Below, in pieces: positions 7,905 to 17,482 of a stretch of DNA of 64,000 bases. Positions within the stretch are counted from its first letter, which is position 1. Each line of letters begins with the position of its first letter. A program made the position numbers and the translations under genes. This stretch comes from Candidatus Anammoxibacter sp. (GTDB lineage Bacteria > Planctomycetota > Brocadiia > Brocadiales > Anammoxibacteraceae): the NCBI GenBank assembly GCA_021777055.1, contig JAIQZO010000044.1, forward strand, positions 1 through 64,000, in the 5' to 3' direction. Under the pieces are notes generated by a model, which was given only the letters and a program-made list of their open reading frames with translations, ran no database searches and was not told the origin of the DNA.

Positions 7905-9605
7905 CTAGTCCAATTGGTTTGAAGCAATATGATAATGTGGATCGTGAGAAACATCTTCATCTATAAGACTACCAGCCTTTTTTAGTAGATTTTGGCACTC
8001 TACGCTCAGATGTCTTATCTTTAATATTTTTCCCAGCTCACGGTACTTTTCAGCAAGATTTTTTATTGCTTCCAATGCGGAATGATCATATACCCGGGTA
8101 TTCTGAAACTCAATAATCACATTATCGGGGTCAGTCGGTGGTGTAAAAAGCTGTTTAAAATTGGTGATTGCGCCAAAGAAGAGTGGTCCTTCTAAGCTAT
8201 ATATTTTTGTCCCACCATCGTCCCTTACATCTGCTCGTATGCTCTGTGACTTTTTCCATGCAAAGACCAATGCTGATATAATAACGCCCGATGCCACTGC
8301 AACTGCAAGGTCATGCATCACTGTTATAGCAGAAACAATTACAATAATAAGGAAATCACTTTTGGGTATTTTGTTCCAAAGCCTTAAACTTGTCCACTCA
8401 AACGTCGCGACAACAACAGTAAACATGACTCCTATTAAAACTGCAACTGGAATAGTTTCTATACAGGTCCAGAGCGGCGGAAACACTATAAAGCAGAGCA
8501 GAAAGATAGCTGCAGATATGCCAGATATACGACCTCTACCGCCGGAACTGATGTTTATCATAGACTGGCCTATCATGGCACAGCCACCCATACTCCCAAA
8601 GAGACCTGCGACTATGTTGGCCAACCCCTGTGCTTTGCACTCTTTGTTTCCACGCCCCCGGGTTTCCGTAAGCTCGTCAATCAGGGTAAGGGTCATCAAC
8701 GATTCAATAAGACCAACTGCGGCTAATGTGATAGCAAGACCTATAATAATAGTAAAACTGTTCCATGAAACAGGTATGTCGGGAATCTTGAAGCGGCCTG
8801 CTTTACGCACACTCTCGTCTTTTAGCAGTATTATTTTGCTCGCCGCAATTTCTTCCCCTTTGGCATCAACTTCAGAAACTTTTAAATCTCCTTTTATCTC
8901 ATTAAACTCTTTTGTCTTCTGTTTTTTTTCAAGAGAGAAAACAACTTGTGTATCTACAAAATCCTTAACAGTTACCGTTTGAATAGGTGTAAATGTAACA
9001 GTCAAAGTAATAACCATAATGGCAACCAAGGTAGCAGGAACCGCCTTGGTTAACTTTGGCAGAAAATGTATTATCAGCATAGTTGCAACAATGATCCCTG
9101 CAGTTACAGCAAGGTTACCGCCCGACATCCATTCGCCAACAATTTCAAATGAATCTGAAACATGGTTATAGATTAAACTATGATTCTCTTTTAACTGACT
9201 GAATTGTGCCTTTCCTATTACTATAGCCAATCCGTTAACAAAGCCTAACATAACGGGATATGGAAGTAACCGAACAAACTTACCCAGTTTAAAAAAACCG
9301 CAAAGCACCTGTATAATCCCACAGAGTATAACAGCGGCAAACATATACTCTATACCGTAAATAACCACAAAAGCAGTCATTACCACCGCCATTGCTCCTG
9401 TAGCTCCAGAGATCATTCCCGGACGTCCACCGAGGATAGAGGTTATAAATCCAACAAAGAACGCAGCCCAAAGCCCGACCGCGGGATCAACCCCAGCAAC
9501 AAAAGCAAACGCAACTGCCTCAGGTACAAGAGCAAACGAGACAGTCAAACCTGAAAGCAAATCGTTCTTTAAATTACCTTTTTGTTTTAATATTAAGTCA
9601 ACCAT
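7905..9605 (-). CDS. SulP-family anion transporter with STAS domain
   Basis: Inner-membrane SulP (SLC26-like) carrier for sulfate, bicarbonate or a related anion, about 566 residues. The hydrophobic core opens with NDLLSGLTVSFALVPEAVAF and the hallmark GLWAAFFVGFITSILGG and PGMISGATGAMAVV. It contains an unusual soluble, charged segment of about 60 residues (rich in Lys/Glu) between membrane helices in the middle of the core. The C-terminus is a cytoplasmic STAS domain (FQNTRVYDHSALEAIKNL). The ATG at 9605 is preferred because AGGGGTGG precedes it and family members begin MxDLIL; an in-frame ATG at 9650 would add 15 residues. The substrate cannot be decided from sequence. It lies 27 bp from uvrC on the same strand, possibly co-transcribed. 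Confidence 0.88.
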   Translation of the reverse strand: MVDLILKQKGNLKNDLLSGLTVSFALVPEAVAFAFVAGVDPAVGLWAAFFVGFITSILGGRPGMISGATGAMAVVMTAFVVIYGIEYMFAAVILCGIIQVLCGFFKLGKFVRLLPYPVMLGFVNGLAIVIGKAQFSQLKENHSLIYNHVSDSFEIVGEWMSGGNLAVTAGIIVATMLIIHFLPKLTKAVPATLVAIMVITLTVTFTPIQTVTVKDFVDTQVVFSLEKKQKTKEFNEIKGDLKVSEVDAKGEEIAASKIILLKDESVRKAGRFKIPDIPVSWNSFTIIIGLAITLAAVGLIESLMTLTLIDELTETRGRGNKECKAQGLANIVAGLFGSMGGCAMIGQSMINISSGGRGRISGISAAIFLLCFIVFPPLWTCIETIPVAVLIGVMFTVVVATFEWTSLRLWNKIPKSDFLIIVIVSAITVMHDLAVAVASGVIISALVFAWKKSQSIRADVRDDGGTKIYSLEGPLFFGAITNFKQLFTPPTDPDNVIIEFQNTRVYDHSALEAIKNLAEKYRELGKILKIRHLSVECQNLLKKAGSLIDEDVSHDPHYHIASNQLD

Positions 9606-9896
9606 TAACGCCACCCCTAATGCGTAACCATCTTGTCCCATACGACCCAATTTAAAACACAGAGCTATAAGAACTTTCAGGATACAATCTTTTTACTTGT
9701 GATAAATACTTTTCTGCAGGAAAATACTTTTTTTGGATTGAGCCCTGGCCTGGTTTTAGTAAGGCATAATTTATAATTTCTACCTTACTTACAAGGAACC
9801 ACGTTCCAGGGTATTTAATTTGCAGCTTACATGCCTGGATTGTAAATCTTAATGCATTTATTATTTGTAGTCAAGATAGATTTAGTATTGTTAACT

Positions 9897-9934
9897 GAAG
9901 AATCCAGAATTCAGGAGTCAGAATCCAGAAGAAA
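9897..9934 (+). repeat. Family 1 repeat fragment
   Basis: CAGAATTCAGGAGTCAGAATC flanked by CCAGAA, a single arm lying 50 bp from the intact hairpin copy. Confidence 0.6.
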
Positions 9935-9982
9935 AGAAAACATGATGCAGAAAGTGAATACACAATTACAAAAATAACATAG

Positions 9983-10154
9983 TGCGGCGAAGCCGCAACC
10001 AAAATATGGAACACAGAATCCAGGAGTTAGAATTCAGAATAAATCATTGATTTGTAATCATTTTAGCATGTTATTAATTGTAAGATTAGTATGCTCTTTC
10101 TAAATAATGTTTTCTATTATTCTGGCTTCTGACTCCTGGATTCTGTGTTCCATA
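9983..10154 (+). repeat. Family 1 hairpin element, best-preserved copy
   Basis: Begins with GCGGCGAAGCCGCAACC. It then has two 38-bp arms, 10005-10042 and 10117-10154, that are reverse complements with about three mismatches and are separated by about 74 bp. The arms read TATGGAACACAGAATCCAGG onward. The right arm is followed by AAAACTACAAAATCTTTAT, a tail shared with the copies at 45.5 and 50.7 kb. Confidence 0.85.
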
Positions 10155-10264
10155 AAAACTACAAAATCTTTATAAAAAAATAAGTTTTTATTCTATATTT
10201 CGGCTATTTTAACCAAAGTATGAATACAAAATATCCAATCTATACCAGTGTAAAGTATAATTAT

Positions 10265-10293
10265 TTTCATATCAAATCTGATCTGTTATACTG
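10265..10293 (+). promoter_or_regulatory. Promoter candidate for recQ
   Basis: TTTTCA at 10265-10270 and TATACT at 10288-10293 with a 17-bp spacer, about 120 bp ahead of the recQ start. The -35 box is weak. Confidence 0.4.
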
Positions 10294-10415
10294 TATACAG
10301 AAATCATAAATAGCGTTATTAGAGCGCCGCGAAATCGTTGTTATTTCTTCAGTCATCATACTATTCACCTAAGTAGTAACCATAAATATAAGATTAATCT
10401 AATTGAATTTCTATT

Positions 10416-12575
10416 ATGATAGCAAAAGCAAGAACTATTATTAAAAATATATTTGGGTATGAGAATTTTCGACCACTTCAGGAAGATGTCATTAAAAACA
10501 TACTTGAAAAGAATGACACCCTTGTAATTATGCCCACGGGAGGAGGAAAATCGCTCTGTTATCAGATACCCGCTCTTATATTTAATGGATTAACCATTGT
10601 TATATCACCACTTATATCATTGATGAAAGATCAGGTTGAACAGCTGAACGAACTAGGTGTTAATGCCGTATTTCTGAACAGTTCATTATCCTATGAAAAG
10701 TATCAGGAGAACGTTAGCCTCATCGTACAGAAAAAAGTTAAACTACTATATCTGGCACCGGAAACACTTTTTAAACAGAAGACGTTAGGTCTTTTATCCG
10801 CACTCAAAATTGACAGCCTCACCATAGACGAAGCACACTGTATTTCTGAATGGGGGCACGATTTCAGGCCGGAATACAGGCAGTTGGCACAGATTAGGGA
10901 GCGGTTTCCTTCTGCTGTCTGTGTTGCCCTTACAGCAACGGCAACACAAAGGGTACGAAAAGACATAAAAGAGATCCTGGGATTTTCCACATCTAACAGC
11001 TTTGTCGCAAGCTTTGACAGAACAAACCTCTTTCTGGAAATTAAGACAAAGGTTAATCCGTTAGAACAAACCATAGAACATATAAAAAAATTCCCTGACA
11101 ACTCCGGAATTATTTACTGTTTCTCTCGAAAACAGGTAGACGGGCTTTCTAATAATCTGAAGGAGTACGGGTTCTCAGTGAAACCATACCATGCAGGTTT
11201 AACTGAAACAGAAAGAAGAGAGAACCAGGAACTTTTTATACGTGATGATGTTCAGATAATAGTTGCAACAATAGCATTTGGAATGGGAATTAACAAACCA
11301 AATGTCCGGTTTGTAATACACTATGATCTGCCCAAAAACATAGAGGGCTATTATCAGGAGATTGGAAGGGCCGGAAGGGACGGCCTGCAAGCCCACTGTT
11401 TGTTGCTTTTTAGTTATGGAGATTTGCAAAAGGTAAAGTACTTTATTAAACAGAAAGAAGAGAGCGAACAACTCATAGCAAACATTCATCTCAACGCATT
11501 AGTAGGGTTTGTGGAATCTGATGCGTGCCGCAGAATACCACTTCTAAACTATTTTGGAGAAGACTACTCTAAGACGAACTGCGGTATATGTGACAACTGC
11601 ATATCAGGCGAAAAACAATTGGTGGATATTACAATCCCCGCACAAAAGTTCCTATCATGTGTTAAACGCACCGATGAGATATTTGGCATTAGTCATATCA
11701 TTGATGTGTTAAGGGGTTCTAAATCTCAGAAAATAGCAAAATTCAATCACCAAGATCTATCCACTTACGGAATCGGGAAAGATTTCTCAAAAAACCAATG
11801 GTTCCATATGGCAAGGCAGTTTATCCAAAAAGGGTTGATGGAACAAGACTTGAAATTTGGCAGCCTAAAACTTAAAGAAAAGACATATGATGTTTTTAAA
11901 GGAAAAGAGTTAGTCTTTGGTACTCTACAGGATGAACATAAAGAGTATGTGCAGAAAGAAGAAATAGACCTGAAATATGATAAGAAGTTATTTGACATTT
12001 TGCGAAAAGAACGAAAAGAGCTAGCAGATACATCAAACGTACCACCATATGTAATATTTCCGGACAAAACCCTGATAGATATTTCCACACATTTCCCCCA
12101 ATCGAGAGAAAGCCTTTTGAAGATGCACGGCATTGGAAATGAAAAGTTACGAAAGTATGGAGATATCTTCCTTGATATCATTTGCAAATATTGCAAAGAG
12201 AGTCAAATTGAGGAGCTACCCAAAATAACATCAAAAAAGTTGGTAAAACAAATAGCTCCTTCAATGACACGCAAATATGTAATAATATCAGAAGAGTACA
12301 ACAGCGGAGCATCCATTAGAGAATTAATGGAAAAATACAATATAAAATCCGATACCGTTATTAACCACCTTTTTGAATATTTTACCGAAAACGGAACAAT
12401 AAGAAGAGATGGTTTGCTGGAATCTTCAAACCTTAACTCACAACAGCAATCAATGGTCTTTAAATCATTTGATAAATTAGGTACCGACCTCCTCAAACCG
12501 ATATTTTCAGACCTGAATGAAGAGATAAGCTATGGTGAGCTAAAACTACTCTTGTTATATTACAATACTAACTGA
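10416..12575 (+). CDS. recQ: ATP-dependent DNA helicase RecQ
   Basis: 3'-5' DNA helicase of recombination and fork repair, 719 residues. It opens with the RecQ motif 0 (FGYENFRPLQEDVI). Walker A is MPTGGGKSLCYQIPA, the DEAH box is DEAHCISEWGHDFRPEY and motif VI is QEIGRAGRDG. The zinc-binding RecQ-Ct cysteines are in ACRR and NCGICDNC. A winged-helix part follows, and an HRDC domain around residues 525-600 (KLFDILRKERKELAD, then LLKMHGIGNEKLRKYGD). About 100 further residues form a helix-turn-helix-like tail (GASIRELMEKYNIKSDTVINHL), common in Bacteroidetes-type RecQ. No good ribosome site precedes the ATG. Confidence 0.95.
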   Translation: MIAKARTIIKNIFGYENFRPLQEDVIKNILEKNDTLVIMPTGGGKSLCYQIPALIFNGLTIVISPLISLMKDQVEQLNELGVNAVFLNSSLSYEKYQENVSLIVQKKVKLLYLAPETLFKQKTLGLLSALKIDSLTIDEAHCISEWGHDFRPEYRQLAQIRERFPSAVCVALTATATQRVRKDIKEILGFSTSNSFVASFDRTNLFLEIKTKVNPLEQTIEHIKKFPDNSGIIYCFSRKQVDGLSNNLKEYGFSVKPYHAGLTETERRENQELFIRDDVQIIVATIAFGMGINKPNVRFVIHYDLPKNIEGYYQEIGRAGRDGLQAHCLLLFSYGDLQKVKYFIKQKEESEQLIANIHLNALVGFVESDACRRIPLLNYFGEDYSKTNCGICDNCISGEKQLVDITIPAQKFLSCVKRTDEIFGISHIIDVLRGSKSQKIAKFNHQDLSTYGIGKDFSKNQWFHMARQFIQKGLMEQDLKFGSLKLKEKTYDVFKGKELVFGTLQDEHKEYVQKEEIDLKYDKKLFDILRKERKELADTSNVPPYVIFPDKTLIDISTHFPQSRESLLKMHGIGNEKLRKYGDIFLDIICKYCKESQIEELPKITSKKLVKQIAPSMTRKYVIISEEYNSGASIRELMEKYNIKSDTVINHLFEYFTENGTIRRDGLLESSNLNSQQQSMVFKSFDKLGTDLLKPIFSDLNEEISYGELKLLLLYYNTN

Positions 12576-12652
12576 TACTAAAGGCACGACAATAAAAAAC
12601 ATGATTCGAAAAGTAGATATTGATCTTTCTATTGATTTTCTTTTTACCATAC

Positions 12653-13804
12653 ATGGACTTTATAAAACAGGAACTCACAAATTTACGCAATAATGCATTA
12701 TACAGAACCCTGAAAACAATTGACGGATCTCAGAGCAAGAAGGTCATTATCGATGGTAAGGAATACCTCTCTTTTTGTTCAAATAACTATCTGGATATAG
12801 CAAACCATCCTGCAATTACTGCTGCGGTAATTGACGCGGTAAAGAAATATGGCTGGGGCGCAGGAGCATCCATGCTGGTTTCCGGAAATATGACACTGCA
12901 CAAACAGCTGGAGAAAGAGATTGCACAATTTAAAAAGACGGAAGACTCCATAGTGTTTCCAACTGGATTCATGGCTAATGTAGGAACGATATCTTCCATT
13001 GTGGGCAATGGTGATTTGATAATAAGCGACAGGTTGAACCATGCCAGTATTGTAGAAGGCAGCAAATTATCAAAGGCAACATTTCGTGTTTATGCACATT
13101 GTGATATAGTGCGGTTAGAAAAAATTCTAAAAAGAGCCAAAGGCTTCAGGCGTATATTGATCGTGACAGACTCTGTTTTTAGTATGGATGGAGACATTGC
13201 CCCTTTAAAGGAAATATTTCCCATTGCAGAAGAGTACAACGCAATGGTAATGGTTGACGAGGCGCATGCAACAGGAGTATTTGGAGAAAGTGGGCGTGGA
13301 GTTTTGGAATCTCTTGGGCTTGAACACAAGGCTGATATAGTTATGGGAACATTAAGTAAGGCCGTTGGCGGAATGGGAGGCTTTGTTTGTGGGAATCATG
13401 ACCTTGTTAATTATTTGCGCAACAAAGCAAAGTCATTCATTTATACAACAGCCCTTCCCCCTGCAGTCTGCGCGGCAGCTCTTGCCGGCTTGAAACTAAT
13501 CAAGAAGAGTGCCGAGCTTAGAACCTCCCTCTGGAAAAATATCAACTACTTTAGGGAAAGACTAAACGAAAGAAAAATTAATTGCGGAAATTCACAGGGG
13601 CCCATTATTCCTATAATAATTGGTGATCTCGAAAAAACAAACCATATTGCAGAAATATTATTTGAAAACGGTATATTAGCACCCGCAATTCGCCCCCCTA
13701 CAGTTCCACGAGGTTCCAGCCGCATCCGTGTAACAATTATGTCTTCACACACAAAAGAGGATATAGATAAATTTATTACGATCTTATTTAATGTAACTAT
13801 TTAG
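12653..13804 (+). CDS. AONS/KBL family PLP enzyme (8-amino-7-oxononanoate synthase or 2-amino-3-ketobutyrate CoA ligase)
   Basis: Alpha-oxoamine synthase of about 383 residues joining an acyl-CoA or acyl-ACP thioester to an amino acid with PLP. It shows SNNYLDIANHP, GAGASMLVSGN, the VDEAHATGVFGESGRG aspartate/His region and the Schiff-base lysine motif GTLSKAVGGMGG. The sequence resembles BioF (biotin synthesis) and KBL (threonine breakdown) about equally, and no bio or tdh gene is near. The ATG at 12653 (MDFIKQELTNL) is chosen over an in-frame TTG 33 nt upstream, which would add a hydrophobic leader untypical of this cytosolic family. It lies 78 bp downstream of recQ. Confidence 0.88.
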   Translation: MDFIKQELTNLRNNALYRTLKTIDGSQSKKVIIDGKEYLSFCSNNYLDIANHPAITAAVIDAVKKYGWGAGASMLVSGNMTLHKQLEKEIAQFKKTEDSIVFPTGFMANVGTISSIVGNGDLIISDRLNHASIVEGSKLSKATFRVYAHCDIVRLEKILKRAKGFRRILIVTDSVFSMDGDIAPLKEIFPIAEEYNAMVMVDEAHATGVFGESGRGVLESLGLEHKADIVMGTLSKAVGGMGGFVCGNHDLVNYLRNKAKSFIYTTALPPAVCAAALAGLKLIKKSAELRTSLWKNINYFRERLNERKINCGNSQGPIIPIIIGDLEKTNHIAEILFENGILAPAIRPPTVPRGSSRIRVTIMSSHTKEDIDKFITILFNVTI

Positions 13805-13828
13805 CGTAATAATAAATAAGAATTCAGA

Positions 13829-14194
13829 ATGAGAAAACCGGCACGTACATTTCAAGATTTAATAGTATGGCAAAAAGCTCACGAGTTTGTGCTTTTAGTT
13901 TACAAGCTTACAAAGTTATTTCCTAAAGAGGAAATTTATAATTTAACATCTCAACTACGAAGATCATCAGTTTCAATTCCTGCAAATATAGCTGAAGGTT
14001 TTAAGAAAAAAGGTAAAGCAGACAAAGTTCGTTATCTAAATATTGCTCAAGGTTCATTAGAAGAGTCTCGCTATTACCTTATTTTGGCCCATGATTTGGG
14101 GTTTGGCAATTTTAAAGAGCAACAATTACATCTTGAAGAAGTCAGTAAATTGTTGGAAGCGTATTCATTTTCTATACTGAATTCTGGATTCTGA
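13829..14194 (+). CDS. Four-helix-bundle protein, S23/IVP (23S rRNA intervening sequence) family
   Basis: 121 residues with the family hallmark FQDLIVWQKAHEFVLLVYK, then LTSQLRRSSVSIPANIAEG, YLNIAQGSLEESRYYL and a C-terminal helix. Family members are encoded in intervening sequences of bacterial 23S rRNA genes and as free-standing genes. Related Avd proteins assist diversity-generating retroelements. The molecular role of the free-standing forms is unclear. The gene is bounded by family 1 repeat motifs: the start codon directly follows GAATTCAGA, and the last residues (ILNSGF) and the stop are encoded by CTGAATTCTGGATTCTGA, a repeat arm. No reverse transcriptase or rRNA is present. This suggests a mobile-element-type gene, not a housekeeping one. 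Confidence 0.9.
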   Translation: MRKPARTFQDLIVWQKAHEFVLLVYKLTKLFPKEEIYNLTSQLRRSSVSIPANIAEGFKKKGKADKVRYLNIAQGSLEESRYYLILAHDLGFGNFKEQQLHLEEVSKLLEAYSFSILNSGF

Positions 14195-14211
14195 CTACTG
14201 TATACAGAATA
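14176..14211 (-). repeat. Family 1 repeat arm at the 3' end of the IVP gene
   Basis: CTGAATTCTGGATTCTGACT then ACTGTATACAGAATAAC. It is inverted relative to the short GAATTCAGAAT arm at 13820-13830 just ahead of the start codon. Confidence 0.7.
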
Positions 14212-14215
14212 ACTA

Positions 14216-14560
14216 CTATTTAATCTTATTTAAATACCGGCCCCTCAAATCATATAGCAGGTTAGTAAAATATTTTGACTCTTCGTCGCTTAAGTTTCCT
14301 TTTGTCTTTTCTTCAAGTATCTTTAGAGAGTCTATTGTATATTTTGCATGGGTAAGGTTTGTTTCATCCGCGTTTGTAACAGGATGTTTCGCTTCTCCTA
14401 ATTGAAGCAAAGCTTGCGTAGCAAGACCTGAAATGAACAGAACAAAGTTTGCTTCCGGAACCGTATTCTCTTTCGTGTCCAATGATTCGTTGCTTGTTTT
14501 CTGTTCGTATTTTTCCCATTCCTGATCGACAGTCTTTCTGTTTTCTTCCGTTATCTGCAT
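14216..14560 (-). CDS. DUF1844 domain protein
   Basis: About 114 residues. The N-terminal third is charged and probably disordered. The C-terminal part is a DUF1844 domain (NFVLFISGLATQALLQLGE, TIDSLKILEEKTKGNL, LLYDLRGRYL). The family has no established function and is common in Deltaproteobacteria, Acidobacteria and Planctomycetes. The ATG at 14560 has GGAGGAAAA directly upstream, which decides the start against an in-frame ATG at 14596. The gene converges on the IVP gene with a gap of only 21 bp. Confidence 0.8.
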   Translation of the reverse strand: MQITEENRKTVDQEWEKYEQKTSNESLDTKENTVPEANFVLFISGLATQALLQLGEAKHPVTNADETNLTHAKYTIDSLKILEEKTKGNLSDEESKYFTNLLYDLRGRYLNKIK

Positions 14561-14619
14561 TTTTCCTCCTGTAACATTTAATATGAATAGAAACATCTTG
14601 ATAACAAAACATTTCTGCC

Positions 14620-14726
14620 GCCCCTATGGGGGCTTATTTGTAACATGATATCATTCTATACCCACAGCTAACGCAGTGGGCTAACTCCATTTAACCATAT
14701 AGGGGCTAGTGTTTCTGAAACTAGCT
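14620..14726. repeat. REP-like palindromic cluster
   Basis: Three adjacent dyads: GCCCCTATGGGGGC (14620-14633), CCCAC with GTGGG (14661-14680) and GCTAGTGTTTC with GAAACTAGC (14705-14726). They lie between the DUF1844 start and the pyrG stop and resemble the palindromes at 28.1-28.3 kb. Confidence 0.55.
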
Positions 14727-14798
14727 TAAACATACTATTTTTCAAAAGATCTGCATCGACTCGTTCAATCTAATTCAAATCCAATTCCTATGAGTATG

Positions 14799-16424
14799 CT
14801 ACTTAATCAGCCTTGCGGCATTTATAAACTCTTTAAACAATGGATGTGGCGCCGTTGGCTTTGACTTAAATTCAGGATGGAACTGAACCGCAACAAACCA
14901 GGGATGATCTTTAATCTCTACTATCTCAACTAACTTCCCATCCGGAGATACTCCACTGCAGACCAATCCTTTTTCTTCCAAAATATCTTTATACTCATTG
15001 TTAAATTCATATCTGTGGCGATGACGTTCAGATATCAGTTCCTGGTTATACGCATTATAAGCACTGGTTCCACTCATTAATTTGCAAGGATGGGCACCCA
15101 ACCTCATAGTACCACCTTTGAACTCTATATGACGTTGTTCCTCCAGTAAACTTATTACAGGATCTGGAGTGTTTACATCAAACTCTGTACTGTTAGCGTT
15201 ATTAAAACCGCAAACATTAATTGCGAACTCAATTACCGCGCAATGCAGCCCTAGACAGAGCCCGAAAAAAGGTATTTTATTCTCCCTGGCAAACCGTACG
15301 GTTTCAATTTTACCTCCAATTCCCCTCTCACCAAACCCGCCAGGAACCAAAATCCCGCAGCACCCTCGAAGAAGTTCTTCAGCACTCTGCTTTTCTACAT
15401 CCTCAGATTCTATCCTTTTTACAATAACCTTAACCCTATTTGCAATACCTCCGTGTATCAAAGATTCGTAAATGGATTCGTAAGAAGACTGGTGTTCAAT
15501 GTATTTACCCACCACAGCTATCTGTACTTCCGCCGTTGGAGTTTTAAACGCGTTAATCATTGATAGCCATTGATATATACGTTCATTATACTTTGTTGTA
15601 CTGTCAATCTTCTTATCATCTGCTAAATGGAGTTTGTCTATTATAATTTTATCTAGGCCCTGATCTTTCAATATCAATGGAATCTCATAGATTATAGTCT
15701 TCACATCCTGTTCTTCAATAATAGAATCTCTATCCATATTACAAAAAAGGGCTATCTTATCTATAATGTCATTGTTCAAAGTTTTTTCTGTTCTGCATAT
15801 TATTATATCAGGCTGAATTCCAAGCTGACGCAGCATACCGACACTGTGTTGTGTTGGTTTTGTCTTAATTTCATCTGCCGCCCGAAGGTACGGCACAAGT
15901 GTAAGATGGATGTAGAGGACATTTTTCCTGCCGATCTCCTGACCAAACTGCCTTATAGCTTCTACAAACGGATGGCTTTCAATATCTCCGGTAATTCCTC
16001 CAATCTCAGTAATAACCACATCAACATCATCACTCAGTGTGCTTCTTATGGCAGCTTTTATCTCATTTGTGATATGAGGAATAACTTGAATAGTCTTACC
16101 AAGATACTCCCCTCGCCTCTCCTTGGTGATAACTGAATAATATATTGATCCTGTTGTATAGTTACTGCACTTATTCATTTCAGCATTGGTAAACCGCTCA
16201 TAGTGCCCCAGATCCAGATCTGTCTCCGCTCCATCTTCCGTAACGTACACTTCACCATGTTCAAACGGACTCATTGTGCCAGGATCAACATTAACATAAG
16301 GATCAAACTTTTGCATACCAACTTTTAATCCCCTGCTTTCCAACAGCATACCGATTGAAGCAGAATTTAATCCCTTTCCCAATGAGGAAACTACCCCCCC
16401 CGTAACAAAAATATGTTTGGTCAT
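14799..16424 (-). CDS. pyrG: CTP synthase
   Basis: Converts UTP to CTP using glutamine and ATP, the last step of pyrimidine nucleotide synthesis. The N-terminal synthetase domain starts [18 protein letters not shown] and contains [20 protein letters not shown]. The C-terminal class I glutaminase has [14 protein letters not shown] with the nucleophile Cys and [17 protein letters not shown] with the catalytic His and Glu. The ATG at 16424 gives the canonical N-terminus; a GTG at 16430 would add two residues. It follows kdsB without a gap, so the two are probably one operon linking CTP supply to CMP-sugar synthesis. Confidence 0.96.
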   Translation of the reverse strand: MTKHIFVTGGVVSSLGKGLNSASIGMLLESRGLKVGMQKFDPYVNVDPGTMSPFEHGEVYVTEDGAETDLDLGHYERFTNAEMNKCSNYTTGSIYYSVITKERRGEYLGKTIQVIPHITNEIKAAIRSTLSDDVDVVITEIGGITGDIESHPFVEAIRQFGQEIGRKNVLYIHLTLVPYLRAADEIKTKPTQHSVGMLRQLGIQPDIIICRTEKTLNNDIIDKIALFCNMDRDSIIEEQDVKTIIYEIPLILKDQGLDKIIIDKLHLADDKKIDSTTKYNERIYQWLSMINAFKTPTAEVQIAVVGKYIEHQSSYESIYESLIHGGIANRVKVIVKRIESEDVEKQSAEELLRGCCGILVPGGFGERGIGGKIETVRFARENKIPFFGLCLGLHCAVIEFAINVCGFNNANSTEFDVNTPDPVISLLEEQRHIEFKGGTMRLGAHPCKLMSGTSAYNAYNQELISERHRHRYEFNNEYKDILEEKGLVCSGVSPDGKLVEIVEIKDHPWFVAVQFHPEFKSKPTAPHPLFKEFINAARLIK

Positions 16425-16429
16425 TGTCA

Positions 16430-17197
16430 CTATTTTTCCGATCTATATGGTTTTAAAAACAGATCAAGATCCTGTTTAGTATCTATACCAAGAAAACTGT
16501 GATCAGTCATTATCACCTTAACCTTATAACCATTTGAGATAACACGTAACTGTTCAAGTGCCTCCATCTTTTCAAGCTTGGAATCAGGCAGTTGAGAAAA
16601 TTTTAATAAAAAATCTTTCCTAAAAGCATACAGACCTATATGTTTTAAAGCTCCTGAAATACTGTCCGCACCAGGATCTCTGGTAAAAGGGATAGATGAT
16701 CTTGAGAAATAAATGGCATTGTTCATATTATCCAGTACTACTTTTACCGCATTGGGATCCCTAAATTCATCCAAAGATTCTATGGGACAAGCAGCAGTGG
16801 ACATAACGGATTGATCATCATTCGCCAGAGCTGAAACCACATCGTCTATCGCCTTGCCGGAAATGTCAGGTTCATCACCCTGTACATTAACTATAATGTC
16901 AGGGTTAAACTCTTTTACCATATCCACATTCTTTACCACCCAAGCAATACGGTCAGTACCAGAGGAGATATCATCCGGCGTCATTACAGATACGCCACCA
17001 AACTGCTGAACTATATTATGTATGCGTTGGTCATCAGTGGCAACTACTACCTTTTTTATTAAACTTGCCTTTAAAGTCCGCTCATACACGTGCTCTATAA
17101 TATATTTACCTGTAAGCTCCTTGACCTCTGATAAAACAAGTTTCCCTGGTAACCTTGTTGAGGCATATCTGGCAGGAATAACAGCAATAGCATTCAT
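16430..17197 (-). CDS. kdsB: 3-deoxy-manno-octulosonate cytidylyltransferase
   Basis: Activates Kdo with CTP to CMP-Kdo for lipopolysaccharide inner-core synthesis. The 255-residue protein opens with the family signature [17 protein letters not shown], followed by [24 protein letters not shown] and [12 protein letters not shown], and ends with a KdsB-type [11 protein letters not shown] motif. Its stop adjoins the pyrG start. Its presence implies a Kdo-containing outer membrane. Confidence 0.95.
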   Translation of the reverse strand: MNAIAVIPARYASTRLPGKLVLSEVKELTGKYIIEHVYERTLKASLIKKVVVATDDQRIHNIVQQFGGVSVMTPDDISSGTDRIAWVVKNVDMVKEFNPDIIVNVQGDEPDISGKAIDDVVSALANDDQSVMSTAACPIESLDEFRDPNAVKVVLDNMNNAIYFSRSSIPFTRDPGADSISGALKHIGLYAFRKDFLLKFSQLPDSKLEKMEALEQLRVISNGYKVKVIMTDHSFLGIDTKQDLDLFLKPYRSEK

Positions 17198-17307
17198 GGA
17201 AAATTATGCAGAAACAGCAAAAAATATTAGGCCCGAAAAAAATCAACAAATATGCTAGCAACTAGACGATTTTAAGTCAATTTAAAAATAGTAGAATATT
17301 CTTAAAT

Positions 17308-17420
17308 TAGAGATGATTACGCGGATTAAATATGATTACACTGATTTGCATCCGCATAATCATATTTTGTCCATTACTCTTGACAGTCTTACTAATAACA
17401 GTTTAAAAAGAGAATTCTTA
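17308..17420 (+). repeat. Dispersed repeat (family 4), copy A
   Basis: Shares TAATCATATTTTG, ATGACAGTTTTACTA-like and TAACAGTTTAAAA blocks with 26216-26340 in direct orientation. It is non-coding. Confidence 0.55.
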
Positions 17421-17453
17421 TACTATTAAATTAGCATTTCTATTTTAAATATA

Positions 17454-17482
17454 TTGACATGGGCATATATCAAATTTAAAAT
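17454..17482 (+). promoter_or_regulatory. Sigma-70-type promoter
   Basis: TTGACA (17454-17459), a 17-bp spacer and TAAAAT (17477-17482), about 140 bp ahead of the cupredoxin-like gene, which has its own strong ribosome site (GGAGG). Confidence 0.6.

Larger units (their letters stand above)
9606..10415. other. Repeat-rich intergenic region between sulP and recQ
   Basis: About 800 bp without a gene. It contains a family 1 fragment (9897-9934), the best-preserved family 1 hairpin (9983-10154) and a recQ promoter candidate (10265-10293). The rest is AT-rich and shows nothing recognisable. Confidence 0.6.

Noticed and set aside
8161-8982. 273-codon plus-strand frame opposite the SulP gene
   Set aside because: It is antisense to a clearly conserved transporter, and the translated sequence resembles no family.
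13829-14194. Diversity-generating retroelement with an Avd-type protein
   Set aside because: No reverse transcriptase, template repeat or variable-region gene is nearby; the sequence fits the S23/IVP branch better.
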